Assembly: GCA_946621465.1 (NCBI GenBank)
Contig: CAMOOO010000010.1
Span: forward strand, 1 to 62,030
Direction: 5' to 3'
Origin: an uncultured Clostridia bacterium
Lineage (GTDB): Bacteria > Bacillota > Clostridia > Christensenellales > DTU072
Length of the DNA stretch: 62,030 bases
Shown piece after piece: positions 16,544 through 24,065 of this stretch. The position numbers and the translations under genes were made by a program. The notes below the pieces were generated by a model, which did not search any database, had not been told where the DNA came from, and was given only the letters and a program-made list of their open reading frames with translations. Each line of letters begins with the position of its first letter. Position 1 is the first letter of the stretch.

Positions 16544-17680
16544 ATGAATTATAAAAAATATATGGAACAATTCACTGTCAGTGAAATAACGAAAGATCGT
16601 ATCTATACAAATATAATAAGCAAAAAGGAGAAGAAAATGAAATACGCAAGATTCAGTAAGGGGTTCGCCTTCGTTTTTATCGGCATCTTTTTATTCCTGG
16701 CGGCGGGAATGGGTATATGGTATGCGATAACTAATTCTACCGATCAGACATTGCAAAAAAGACAATCCTCTTATATTTTAGCTTTCTCCTGCGTATATGA
16801 CAAATCGAGAATACCTTTTAGGGTCGACGACTTCGACGAGAACGGAGAGATAGCTCAATCGGTCGGTAGTCTATCCGAGCTGCAGTCGTTCAGCGCAGAA
16901 AAAGGCTTTCCTTTTTTTGATGAAACGGACGAGAACTATTCTGCCGATTTGAGTAAAAAGATCCGCGAGTACGACGATGTCTTTTTCAAAAACAATTCTC
17001 TCGTTCTGCTCTTTAAACTCTCCGATAAGTACGACCTCTCCCGGTTCGACGACCTGCGCGTAGAAAGCGGAATTATGACCATCACACTCAATAAACCGGA
17101 AGAAGAAGGCACTCTATCCGATCTGTACGCATTCGTTTACCTCATTGAAACGACCAAAACACTCTCAGAGCGCGTACTGGAAATACGGACGGAAACCCTG
17201 CAAAACGGCAACCGTGTCGATTACTTTGGACAACTTTATAGCGGATTTGACGAACTATATTCCTCTGGTGAGATAACTTTGGACGATATAAAAAGCGTCT
17301 CCTATTACTGTGGCAAAGACGTCGACGTCTGCGGAGAAACGATCACCGTCGAACCTAACTATATACCAAAAGAAAAGAACCCGGAAAGTCTCTCCGAAGA
17401 GACCCTGATCCTCATCTATATGAGTTACGTCGATCTGATTGCAGAGGAATGGAAACGAATAGCCAATCCGTCGAATAATCCGAAAATTGACGAAATGCTG
17501 GAAAAAGAAATAAAAACGATGTTGGAGATAATAACTATAGACGACTATTACGGCACGTATAACGGATACGTCGCCATTAACCTGACGATCGACCTTTCCA
17601 AAAGCGGCGGTCTATCCCTCGCAGTGATATCGTCCTACTCTCAATCGCTCGTTATGTTTTGGAAAGGGCATGAACAGTAA
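16544..17680 (+). CDS. Single-pass membrane protein, putative anti-sigma factor
   Basis: A 378-residue protein with a short cytosolic N-terminus (about 40 residues, helical and basic), one membrane helix ('FAFVFIGIFLFLAAGMGIWYAI', about residues 44-65) and a 310-residue extracellular part without Cys-rich or enzyme motifs that I recognise. GGAGG is 10 bases before the ATG, and the gene follows the ECF sigma gene by 8 bases. That order and topology are typical of membrane anti-sigma factors, which hold the sigma factor until an outside signal arrives. The N-terminal region lacks a recognisable zinc anti-sigma motif, so the role rests on context. Confidence 0.6.
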   Translation: MNYKKYMEQFTVSEITKDRIYTNIISKKEKKMKYARFSKGFAFVFIGIFLFLAAGMGIWYAITNSTDQTLQKRQSSYILAFSCVYDKSRIPFRVDDFDENGEIAQSVGSLSELQSFSAEKGFPFFDETDENYSADLSKKIREYDDVFFKNNSLVLLFKLSDKYDLSRFDDLRVESGIMTITLNKPEEEGTLSDLYAFVYLIETTKTLSERVLEIRTETLQNGNRVDYFGQLYSGFDELYSSGEITLDDIKSVSYYCGKDVDVCGETITVEPNYIPKEKNPESLSEETLILIYMSYVDLIAEEWKRIANPSNNPKIDEMLEKEIKTMLEIITIDDYYGTYNGYVAINLTIDLSKSGGLSLAVISSYSQSLVMFWKGHEQ

Positions 17681-17714
17681 TTACTCCTTTTTATAGTCAT
17701 GCCCCAGTCTCCAG

Positions 17715-18124
17715 TTTCCAAAGATGAGCGCCGGGATGCGCGCCTTTTTTGTGTATCCTTTTATTTCCGTACGGTGATCGGTTCCGCTAACCCATGGTCA
17801 CCGTCCCCTATTATCACCGTACTGGAGATTGCACCAAGTTTATTACAACCCATTAACATAGGTCCATTTTTTTATTTCCTCGCATCTACGCTCCCGTGCA
17901 AGCACGGACTCCCTATAAGCGTATTCTTTGATCGCGGTTTCTCCGATCACCGCTCCCAAAGCTAAGCGCCGGGATGCGCGCCTTCGGCTTACGCTCCCTG
18001 GGGCACCTTTGGGGGATTGCACCACCTTTATTGCAATCTTGTTACACAAACAAAGATTCGTTTTTTTATAGCCCTATGCCCTCACTTGTGCAAGCACATC
18101 GAGGACATGGGACTATAAAAAAAC
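17715..18124. repeat. Non-coding block with duplicated segments and long hairpins
   Basis: Two diverged direct copies are visible. 'GCGCCGGGATGCGCGCCTT' occurs at about 17728 and 17965, each preceded by CCAAAG. A second shared piece, 'GATTGCACCA..TTTATT..CAA', occurs at about 17827 and 18014. There are also perfect stems: GTACGGTGAT/ATCACCGTAC (17769-17822) and GTTTTTTTATAG/CTATAAAAAAAC (18060-18124), plus two GTGCAAGCAC hairpins. No protein-coding gene is credible here. It abuts the 3' side of tRNA-Leu. It looks like decayed copies of a small repeat element or a structured RNA. Confidence 0.5.
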
Positions 18125-18147
18125 AACTCCGTGATATCACGGAGTTG
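18117..18147 (-). terminator. Terminator of tRNA-Leu
   Basis: On the minus strand the perfect palindrome CAACTCCGTGAT/ATCACGGAGTTG is followed by seven T, 9 bases past the CCA end of the tRNA. Confidence 0.85.
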
Positions 18148-18156
18148 CAATAAATT

Positions 18157-18243
18157 TGGTGCCGGTGATCGGGGTCGAACCGATACGGTATCGCTACCGC
18201 GGGATTTTGAGTCCCGTGCGTCTGCCAATTCCACCACACCGGC
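18157..18243 (-). tRNA. tRNA-Leu (anticodon CAA)
   Basis: An 87-base tRNA with a long variable arm. The acceptor GCCGGTG pairs with CACCGGC and is followed by A and an encoded CCA. The anticodon stem GGGA(C)/(.)TCCC encloses the loop CTCAAAA, with anticodon CAA. The T-arm is GGTTCGACCC. It has its own promoter and terminator. Confidence 0.95.
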
Positions 18244-18254
18244 AAGCGTGTATT

Positions 18255-18283
18255 ATATTATCATTGTTATTGGGAAAAATCAA
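18255..18283 (-). promoter_or_regulatory. Promoter of tRNA-Leu
   Basis: On the minus strand TTGATT, a 17-base spacer and TAATAT end 11 bases before the tRNA 5' end. Confidence 0.65.
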
Positions 18284-18367
18284 GTGTTTTTTAAAAAATG
18301 TTTCTGTATAATAATATAATTTCTCTTTCTTTTCCTTTATTTTATATAAAAAGTGAAGATAAGGAAA

Positions 18368-18396
18368 TTGACTTGCACCCATTGTGCGTGTATACT
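18368..18396 (+). promoter_or_regulatory. Promoter of the cation efflux gene; decides its start
   Basis: TTGACT, a 17-base spacer and TATACT. It lies inside the possible 30-codon upstream extension of the efflux gene, so translation from 18353 is excluded and the ATG at 18443 is preferred. Confidence 0.75.
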
Positions 18397-18442
18397 TATT
18401 ACACAGCTTTTGCTGATAATAGGCATTACACTAGGTGTTTTT

Positions 18443-19576
18443 ATGAGTGACAAAAAAACTTCTTCCAGAAACAAAGGCATAATAAAGACCGGCATTCTCG
18501 GCATCGCGGCGAACGTCCTTCTCGCCGGTTTTAAGGCGGCAGTGGGTATTCTTTCCAATTCTATCGCAATCACCCTCGACGCCGTCAATAACATCTCCGA
18601 CGCCGCCTCTTCTACTATCACTATCGCCGGGACTAAGCTGGCAGCCAAACGCCCGGACAAAAAACACCCCTTCGGCTATGGCAGGATCGAGTACCTTAGC
18701 GCGATGATTATTTCCGTCATCATCCTCTACGCCGGTATAACATCTTTGGTCGAATCAATCAAAAAGATCATCACTCCCGAACAACCGGATTACTCCATCG
18801 CCGCCTTTATCATCGTTTCCGTTGCCATCGTCGTAAAAATCCTTTTGGGTCTGTACGTACGCAGTCGCGGAAAAAAATACAATTCTTCTTCCTTAGTCAA
18901 TTCCGGAAAGGACGCGCTGATGGACTCAATCATCTCTGCATCCACCCTGATCGCCGCCATCGTCTATATCACGACAGGCGTTTCCTTAGAAGCCTACCTC
19001 GGCGCCATTATCTCCCTATTCATCATCAAGTCGGGCTTTGAAATGCTCAAAGAAGCCATCTCTTCCGTACTCGGTGAAAAAGCCGACAGCGACCTGGCAA
19101 AGAGCATAAAAGCTACCGTCTGCTCCTTTCCCGGAGTAGAAGGCGCGTACGACCTCGTCTTACATAACTACGGACCGGACAGCTACAACGGCTCCGTCCA
19201 TATCGAAGTCCCCGACACTTTCTCCGCCGACGAACTGGACAAGATGCTCCGCGAAATCACTCTTAAGGTCTATTCGGAACACAACGTTATTCTCACCGCT
19301 ATCGGCGTATATTCCCATAACACGTCCGACCCGGACGCTGTAGAAATGCGTAAAAGAGTAGCCGAACTTGTGTCCGAAGTACCCCATACTTTGCAAACAC
19401 ATGGATTTTATCTCAATAAAGAAAAAAAGACCGTTCGTTTCGACGTCGTCATCAGTTTCGACGCGCCCAGTAAAGAATCGGTCTATACCGAGATTTATGA
19501 TAAAGTCACTTCCGCCTATCCCGACTATACGCCGCAAATCGTTTTGGATACCGACTTTACCGAGGAGAAAGAATAG
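18443..19576 (+). CDS. Cation diffusion facilitator family transporter
   Basis: A 377-residue cation efflux protein (CDF family), which exports Zn2+, Fe2+ or Mn2+ in exchange for protons. The membrane domain carries the family motifs: 'SNSIAITLDAVNNISDAASS' in helix 2 (the metal site pattern with D and D four residues apart) and 'KDALMDSIISASTLIAAI' in helix 5 with two more Asp. The cytosolic C-terminal domain has 'VHIEVPDTFSADEL'-type sequence, and there is an extra about 90-residue tail seen in longer members. AGGTG lies 6 bases before the chosen ATG. The stop is 3 bases from the stop of a convergent metallophosphoesterase. Which metal is carried cannot be stated with certainty. Confidence 0.9.
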   Translation: MSDKKTSSRNKGIIKTGILGIAANVLLAGFKAAVGILSNSIAITLDAVNNISDAASSTITIAGTKLAAKRPDKKHPFGYGRIEYLSAMIISVIILYAGITSLVESIKKIITPEQPDYSIAAFIIVSVAIVVKILLGLYVRSRGKKYNSSSLVNSGKDALMDSIISASTLIAAIVYITTGVSLEAYLGAIISLFIIKSGFEMLKEAISSVLGEKADSDLAKSIKATVCSFPGVEGAYDLVLHNYGPDSYNGSVHIEVPDTFSADELDKMLREITLKVYSEHNVILTAIGVYSHNTSDPDAVEMRKRVAELVSEVPHTLQTHGFYLNKEKKTVRFDVVISFDAPSKESVYTEIYDKVTSAYPDYTPQIVLDTDFTEEKE

Positions 19577-19579
19577 TTT

Positions 19580-20815
19580 TTATCTCGGCTCGGTCCCTTT
19601 GATTCCAAAAGAAACTATCTCCAGTTCTTTTGCTTTCCCTTCCAATACGCCCTCGAACTGGGCATACTTCGGCATAAACTCCGCCTTGCCGTTTTCTCTT
19701 ATCATTGCCAAAGTAACGCCCTCTACGTAGAAGCATGCTTTTTTATCCAGCCTGTACCACGCCGCCATGAATTTATTGTTTTTGCGGCGGTTATAAGACA
19801 TATCCCATTGCAGTCCGAGAGAATACATCAGGACGATTCCGTCGTATTCCAGACAAAAACAATTGATATGATCATGTCCGCAAATAACCGCTTGCGTACT
19901 CTTTTCCTCTTTGATCGCCTCGAACATTCCCGTCGAATAGCAGGAGCAGTCGATCTTCTCCCAGGCGTCCCCATACAGACGTTTTACGCGGGGGTTTTTT
20001 AAGTTACTGTAAGCAACGTCGAATTCGTGGAGAGGAATATGGAAATACATCAGGCTCTTCGGTATCTCTCCGCCGTTTATCCTTGTGATGTCCGCCACCC
20101 TCTTTTGATACCATTCCACCTGGCAGGGACGCAAAAAGGCGCATCCTTTTTTATAAGGCTGACCTATTTCACGGCAGCTTTCTTCCGTCATGTGCCTGTC
20201 GCTATCCAGTAGAAAGATCGCCTGCGCAATTTTGTCCCGGCTGTTTTTGAGTAAAACCACCGAGTTGCCGTACCCGTACCCTGCGTCCTCGTTGCGCGTC
20301 AGACAGTGGGGAGAGCCTGCGAGCGATTGATACGCCCACTTTCTACTGTCCTTGTCCGGGTATGCCGCCTGATACCCTTCCCCGTCGTGATTGCCCAGTA
20401 CGAACGCCCAATACTGCCCTCTGTCTTCAAAAAACTTCTTTACCTTTTCGTGTATGACGGTATCCGTCCGATCAACGACGTTATCGCCGACAAGCACAAC
20501 GATATCCGGCTTTTCTTTGTCTAAAAATTTACCTAAGACTTCTAACGTAAAGTCGCTTAGTTCGCTCCTTAAATGCGTATCCGTCGTCGACAGCACCTTA
20601 AAGTCGTCGCTTAGAGTCCCGTCCGGTCTCCTCTTTCGCAAGCAGGGCGTCCCGTCTTCTTCGTACGTCAGCTCCATTGTTCCTTCGCTCGTCGTCGTGT
20701 CCACCTCTTTTGCGCCGAAGGATCTATTAAGCATATATCTACGAAAAAGCCTCTCCGCAATAAAAAAAGCGAGTACAACCGATGCGACTACCAAAACCGC
20801 TATTACCGCCCACAT
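19580..20815 (-). CDS. Membrane-anchored metallophosphoesterase
   Basis: A 411-residue calcineurin-like phosphoesterase with an N-terminal membrane helix (MWAVIAVLVV...). The start at 20815 has GGGGAG six bases upstream and lies just downstream of a promoter that covers the alternative upstream starts. Metal-binding motifs are complete: 'STTDTHLRS', 'VLVGDNVVD', 'VLGNHDGEG', 'YFHIPLHEF' and 'ICGHDHINC'. The fold uses two metal ions to hydrolyse phosphoesters. Orientation suggests the domain is outside or periplasm-facing. The substrate is unknown. Confidence 0.85.
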   Translation of the reverse strand: MWAVIAVLVVASVVLAFFIAERLFRRYMLNRSFGAKEVDTTTSEGTMELTYEEDGTPCLRKRRPDGTLSDDFKVLSTTDTHLRSELSDFTLEVLGKFLDKEKPDIVVLVGDNVVDRTDTVIHEKVKKFFEDRGQYWAFVLGNHDGEGYQAAYPDKDSRKWAYQSLAGSPHCLTRNEDAGYGYGNSVVLLKNSRDKIAQAIFLLDSDRHMTEESCREIGQPYKKGCAFLRPCQVEWYQKRVADITRINGGEIPKSLMYFHIPLHEFDVAYSNLKNPRVKRLYGDAWEKIDCSCYSTGMFEAIKEEKSTQAVICGHDHINCFCLEYDGIVLMYSLGLQWDMSYNRRKNNKFMAAWYRLDKKACFYVEGVTLAMIRENGKAEFMPKYAQFEGVLEGKAKELEIVSFGIKGTEPR

Positions 20816-20840
20816 ATCTTTCTCCCCGATAGTTTTTTTC

Positions 20841-20869
20841 ATTTTAGCATATTTCCTCTCTTTTGTCAC
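20841..20869 (-). promoter_or_regulatory. Promoter of the metallophosphoesterase gene
   Basis: On the minus strand GTGACA, a 17-base spacer and TAAAAT. It places transcription initiation near 20834, ruling out the GTG start at 20869. Confidence 0.65.
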
Positions 20870-20874
20870 AGCTA

Positions 20875-20903
20875 TTGAATTATTTCGGCAAAAGAATTAT
20901 AAT
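20875..20903 (+). promoter_or_regulatory. Promoter of the GH110-like gene
   Basis: TTGAAT, a 17-base spacer and an exact TATAAT lie 28 bases ahead of the ATG at 20932, divergent from the phosphoesterase promoter. Confidence 0.75.
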
Positions 20904-20931
20904 AAGGTAAAACATACCAGGAGAACACGCC

Positions 20932-22536
20932 ATGACAGCCCAACCGCTAAAAGCCGGAACGTCGTTTATAAGCGACACAACCTACCTCTGTGCTACCGAC
21001 CGCATAGATATCACCGTCGATGACACAGTTAACGTCCATACGGGAGAATTCCCCGACGTTAAAACGGCTTTCCTTTTGCAGGGACTAAAGAACGTAACGC
21101 TGGATTTCAACGGGGCAACCTTTTGTATGCACGGCGATATCCAACCTTTCACCCTCATCGACTGTCAGAACGTCGTTATCAAAAACGTTGTGGTGGAAAA
21201 CGAACGCTCCCACTTCACCGAGGGAGAAATCGTCTCCTCCAGGCGAGGACAATACCGCATCCGCATGAATAATAAGTATCCTTTTGAAGTCTCCGACAAA
21301 AACCTCATCGTCTACGGCGACGGGTGGAGAAACGATCGGATTGAAAAGCACCCGATGATGTTCATGCAGTTTTTTAATAAGGACAGGACGGGGACGGGCT
21401 ATACTCCCCTTGTCAACATCGGCAAGACGACTGCGCTCTACGATAAAGAACACTTTTTCGTCCACCACATGACGGCGCATAAAAAGGGTGACGATCTCCT
21501 TTTGAAAGGCGGACTGCTTTTGAAACGGCAAAAGAAGGGAACGCACGTCGTTCTGGAACACGAAAGCAGACACACCGGCACCCTCGTTGCCAACCGTTGC
21601 GACGATCTGACACTGGATAACTTCCGCATTCTCAACGGCTCGGGCATGGGTATTATGCCCATTTGTTGTCACAACGTCACCTTAAAAAAACTACTCTTTA
21701 CCTACGATGAACGGTCTCATGGGTTTATCTCCAACGCCGCCGACGGACTGCATACCTTTGCCTGCTCGGGGAACCTTATTATGGAAGACTGCGTTTTCGA
21801 GGGCATGATCGACGATGCTCTCAATATCCACGGCAATTATTTCTTATTTGACAGCGCAAAGGATAACAGCCTGTTCGTTCGTTGCGGCAGCTTGGCGTTT
21901 TCCGACGAAAACGGACCCATCTCCCATACCTATTATTTCCCTCTTCGTTCGGGGGACGAAATTACAGTTAACCGCGGCAAAACACTGGACGTTCGGGACA
22001 AATACACAATAAAGAAAATCATCCACCACAGGAAAGGAATGGACGAACTTATCTTAGACCGTCCCCCCGTCGGCGAAAAAGGAGACCTTATTGAAGACGT
22101 TTCCGCACAGGTAGACCTGACTATACGGAACTGCCGCTTCGGCAAAACGAACACCCATCTCCGGTTCCAGACGCGCGGAAAAGTGCTGATAGAAAACTGC
22201 GTGACAGAACTGCCCTTCTGGCTGACCGGAGACACGACGTATTGGTTCGAGTCCTCCCCCTGCACCGACTTCACCATACGCAACACTAAATTCATCGGCA
22301 AGCGCGCTTTTATCTATCTCTGTCCGGAAATCAACCCCACCGCGCAAAACCCCTACTATCACCGAAATATAACCATAGAAAACTGCTCCTTTGAAAGAAA
22401 GGTCGCTCTCGATGGACGTTATGCCGATCAAGTAACCTTCGTCGGCAATCATAATAAGCGTGGAAAGTCCATTCTTTGCCTGAAAAAAAGCGGCAAAGTA
22501 ACAGCGGACAACGCTAAGGTCATCCGCATAAAGTAG
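20932..22536 (+). CDS. GH110-like alpha-1,3-galactosidase (parallel beta-helix)
   Basis: A 534-residue right-handed beta-helix protein. The section 'NAADGLHTFACSGNLIMEDCVFEGMIDDALNIHG' region (residues about 268-301) matches the hallmark of GH110 enzymes, including the paired acidic residues D294-D295 in the catalytic cleft. GH110 enzymes remove terminal alpha-1,3-linked galactose, as in blood-group-B and linear B antigens on host mucins. AGGAG precedes the ATG. There is no signal peptide, so it would act inside the cell on imported oligosaccharides, unless exported by another route. Its stop is 3 bases from that of the convergent hydrogenase gene. The family call is by motif memory, not by search. 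Confidence 0.75.
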   Translation: MTAQPLKAGTSFISDTTYLCATDRIDITVDDTVNVHTGEFPDVKTAFLLQGLKNVTLDFNGATFCMHGDIQPFTLIDCQNVVIKNVVVENERSHFTEGEIVSSRRGQYRIRMNNKYPFEVSDKNLIVYGDGWRNDRIEKHPMMFMQFFNKDRTGTGYTPLVNIGKTTALYDKEHFFVHHMTAHKKGDDLLLKGGLLLKRQKKGTHVVLEHESRHTGTLVANRCDDLTLDNFRILNGSGMGIMPICCHNVTLKKLLFTYDERSHGFISNAADGLHTFACSGNLIMEDCVFEGMIDDALNIHGNYFLFDSAKDNSLFVRCGSLAFSDENGPISHTYYFPLRSGDEITVNRGKTLDVRDKYTIKKIIHHRKGMDELILDRPPVGEKGDLIEDVSAQVDLTIRNCRFGKTNTHLRFQTRGKVLIENCVTELPFWLTGDTTYWFESSPCTDFTIRNTKFIGKRAFIYLCPEINPTAQNPYYHRNITIENCSFERKVALDGRYADQVTFVGNHNKRGKSILCLKKSGKVTADNAKVIRIK

Positions 22537-22539
22537 AGT

Positions 22540-23964
22540 TTAATTATTTATTACGTTTATATCGTTTATGGCTTCCGAAATCGTCTTTTTGGTTGCCTCT
22601 ACGCCATATTTATCCACTTCGGCGCGGTTTCTTTCCGCGTGCGTAAGGCACCCGGCTCCGCCGATGCAACCGCCGACGCAAGCCATGCCCTCGACGTAGT
22701 TTGCGTCAAGCAAGTTTCTGCTCTTTTTGACAAGGGCTGTGCGGCACTCCTCTATTCCGTTGCAGACGCACGACTTTAAGGGGAAGTCCTCTGCTCCGCA
22801 TTCTTTCAGTCCCTGACAAATAGCTTCTGTCAGTCCGCCGCTACGCGCAAAGACACGCCCGAAGTAGGACGCCCCCTCAAAGGGTCTTTCTTCCAACGTG
22901 GTGACGTCGATATCGCGGCTATCTAAGAGTGCTTGCAGTTCCTCAAAGGTGATGACGGCGTCAACGTACCTACCGACTTCTTCCCTCTGCAATTCCGCCT
23001 TTTTCGCCGTGCAGGGCCCTACAAAGACCACCCGACAATTTCTTTTTTCTTTGATGACTTTTGCTATCGTTGCCATGGGTGAAAGCGCAGTCGAAACGTG
23101 TGCGACCTGATCTGGGAAATTTTTGTGAACGTAGTCGACGAACGCCGTACAGCAAGAACTGGTCAGGTAACCCTTTTCCGCCAGCTCTTTGGCTTCTTCC
23201 GCCGCAACCAGATCGGCGCCGAGCGCCGCTTCAACCACCCCGTCGAATCCCAGTTCTTCCAGTCCTGCTACCACCTGTCCCGTTTTGGCATAGGAGAACT
23301 GACTGGCAACGGAAGGAGCAACGACGGCATAGACGGCGTACCCGGATTCTTTACCTTTTATCATATCAATTACGTCCACGATAAAAGACCTGTCGGTGAT
23401 CGCGCCGAAAGGACATTGATAAACGCAGGCGCCGCAAGAAATACACTTGTTATAATCTATCGACGCCGAGTTGTCCTCTTTTATTGCAATAGCTTTTACT
23501 TTGCAGGCAATCTGGCAGGGACGCTTTCTGTTGATGATGGCAGAATAGGGACAGACCTTTGCGCACATGCCGCACTCCACGCATTTGGTTTTATCAATGT
23601 GTGCGACGTAGTTGTGGTCAAAAGATATCGCACCTTTTTTACAAACGTCTTCGCACCGATGCGCAAGGCATCCTCGGCAAGAATCGGTCACTTCGTACCC
23701 GGCGGCAGGACACTCGTCGCAGGCAATGTCGATCACTTCGATGACCGGCTTATTCCGCACGCCGCCCATAGCTAATTTGACCCGTTCCGTCAGTATTGCG
23801 CGCTCTTTGTATACGCAACAACGCATGGTCGGGGTTTTGCCCGGGACGATCGTCTTCGGGATGTCGATTGCCGTTTCCGGCAATTTTCCTTCCCACGCCT
23901 GACGAGAAACCTCGCGTAATACCTTATATTTAAGATGCTGAACTTTCGTGTCGAATTTCCTCAT
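22540..23964 (-). CDS. Monomeric [FeFe] hydrogenase, group-B-like
   Basis: A 474-residue iron-sulfur protein. The start at 23964 is set by a promoter at 23998-24026 that excludes upstream starts. An N-terminal Cys-rich region ('CDECPAAG', 'CRGCLAHRC') precedes two 4Fe-4S ferredoxin motifs ('CVECGMCAKVC' about 128-138, 'CISCGACVYQC' about 174-184). The hydrogenase domain has the three H-cluster motifs: L1 'TSSCCTA' at 268-274 with a Thr where Pro is usual, L2 'GPCTAKK' at 316-322, and L3 with C429 and C433 in 'MACVGGCIGG'. The pattern fits the group B enzymes, often single-gene ferredoxin-linked hydrogenases in anaerobic Firmicutes. Direction and partner are not known. It is followed by glmS upstream of it on the same strand. 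Confidence 0.85.
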   Translation of the reverse strand: MRKFDTKVQHLKYKVLREVSRQAWEGKLPETAIDIPKTIVPGKTPTMRCCVYKERAILTERVKLAMGGVRNKPVIEVIDIACDECPAAGYEVTDSCRGCLAHRCEDVCKKGAISFDHNYVAHIDKTKCVECGMCAKVCPYSAIINRKRPCQIACKVKAIAIKEDNSASIDYNKCISCGACVYQCPFGAITDRSFIVDVIDMIKGKESGYAVYAVVAPSVASQFSYAKTGQVVAGLEELGFDGVVEAALGADLVAAEEAKELAEKGYLTSSCCTAFVDYVHKNFPDQVAHVSTALSPMATIAKVIKEKRNCRVVFVGPCTAKKAELQREEVGRYVDAVITFEELQALLDSRDIDVTTLEERPFEGASYFGRVFARSGGLTEAICQGLKECGAEDFPLKSCVCNGIEECRTALVKKSRNLLDANYVEGMACVGGCIGGAGCLTHAERNRAEVDKYGVEATKKTISEAINDINVINN

Positions 23965-23997
23965 AATATCCAGTTGCCACCAAAAGTATTTTTTTCC

Positions 23998-24026
23998 ATT
24001 GTAGCACAATCCTTTGCCCGTTTCAA
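23998..24026 (-). promoter_or_regulatory. Promoter of the group-B-like hydrogenase gene
   Basis: On the minus strand TTGAAA, a 17-base spacer and TACAAT place initiation near 23991, about 27 bases before the ATG at 23964. Confidence 0.65.
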
Positions 24027-24065
24027 CACATCCGGACAATTAGATAAAAAATCTGCCTCGCCCTT

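Noticed and set aside
17700..17965. A short plus-strand protein in the repeat block
   Set aside because: Open frame lacks a ribosome site, is Pro/Ser/Phe-rich and spans hairpins; not a credible gene.
18443..19576. Longer start at 18353 for the cation efflux protein
   Set aside because: A good promoter (18368-18396) lies inside the extension, and AGGTG precedes the shorter start.
22540..23964. Calling the group-B-like hydrogenase a plain ferredoxin or NADH dehydrogenase
   Set aside because: All three H-cluster motifs are present after the ferredoxin motifs.
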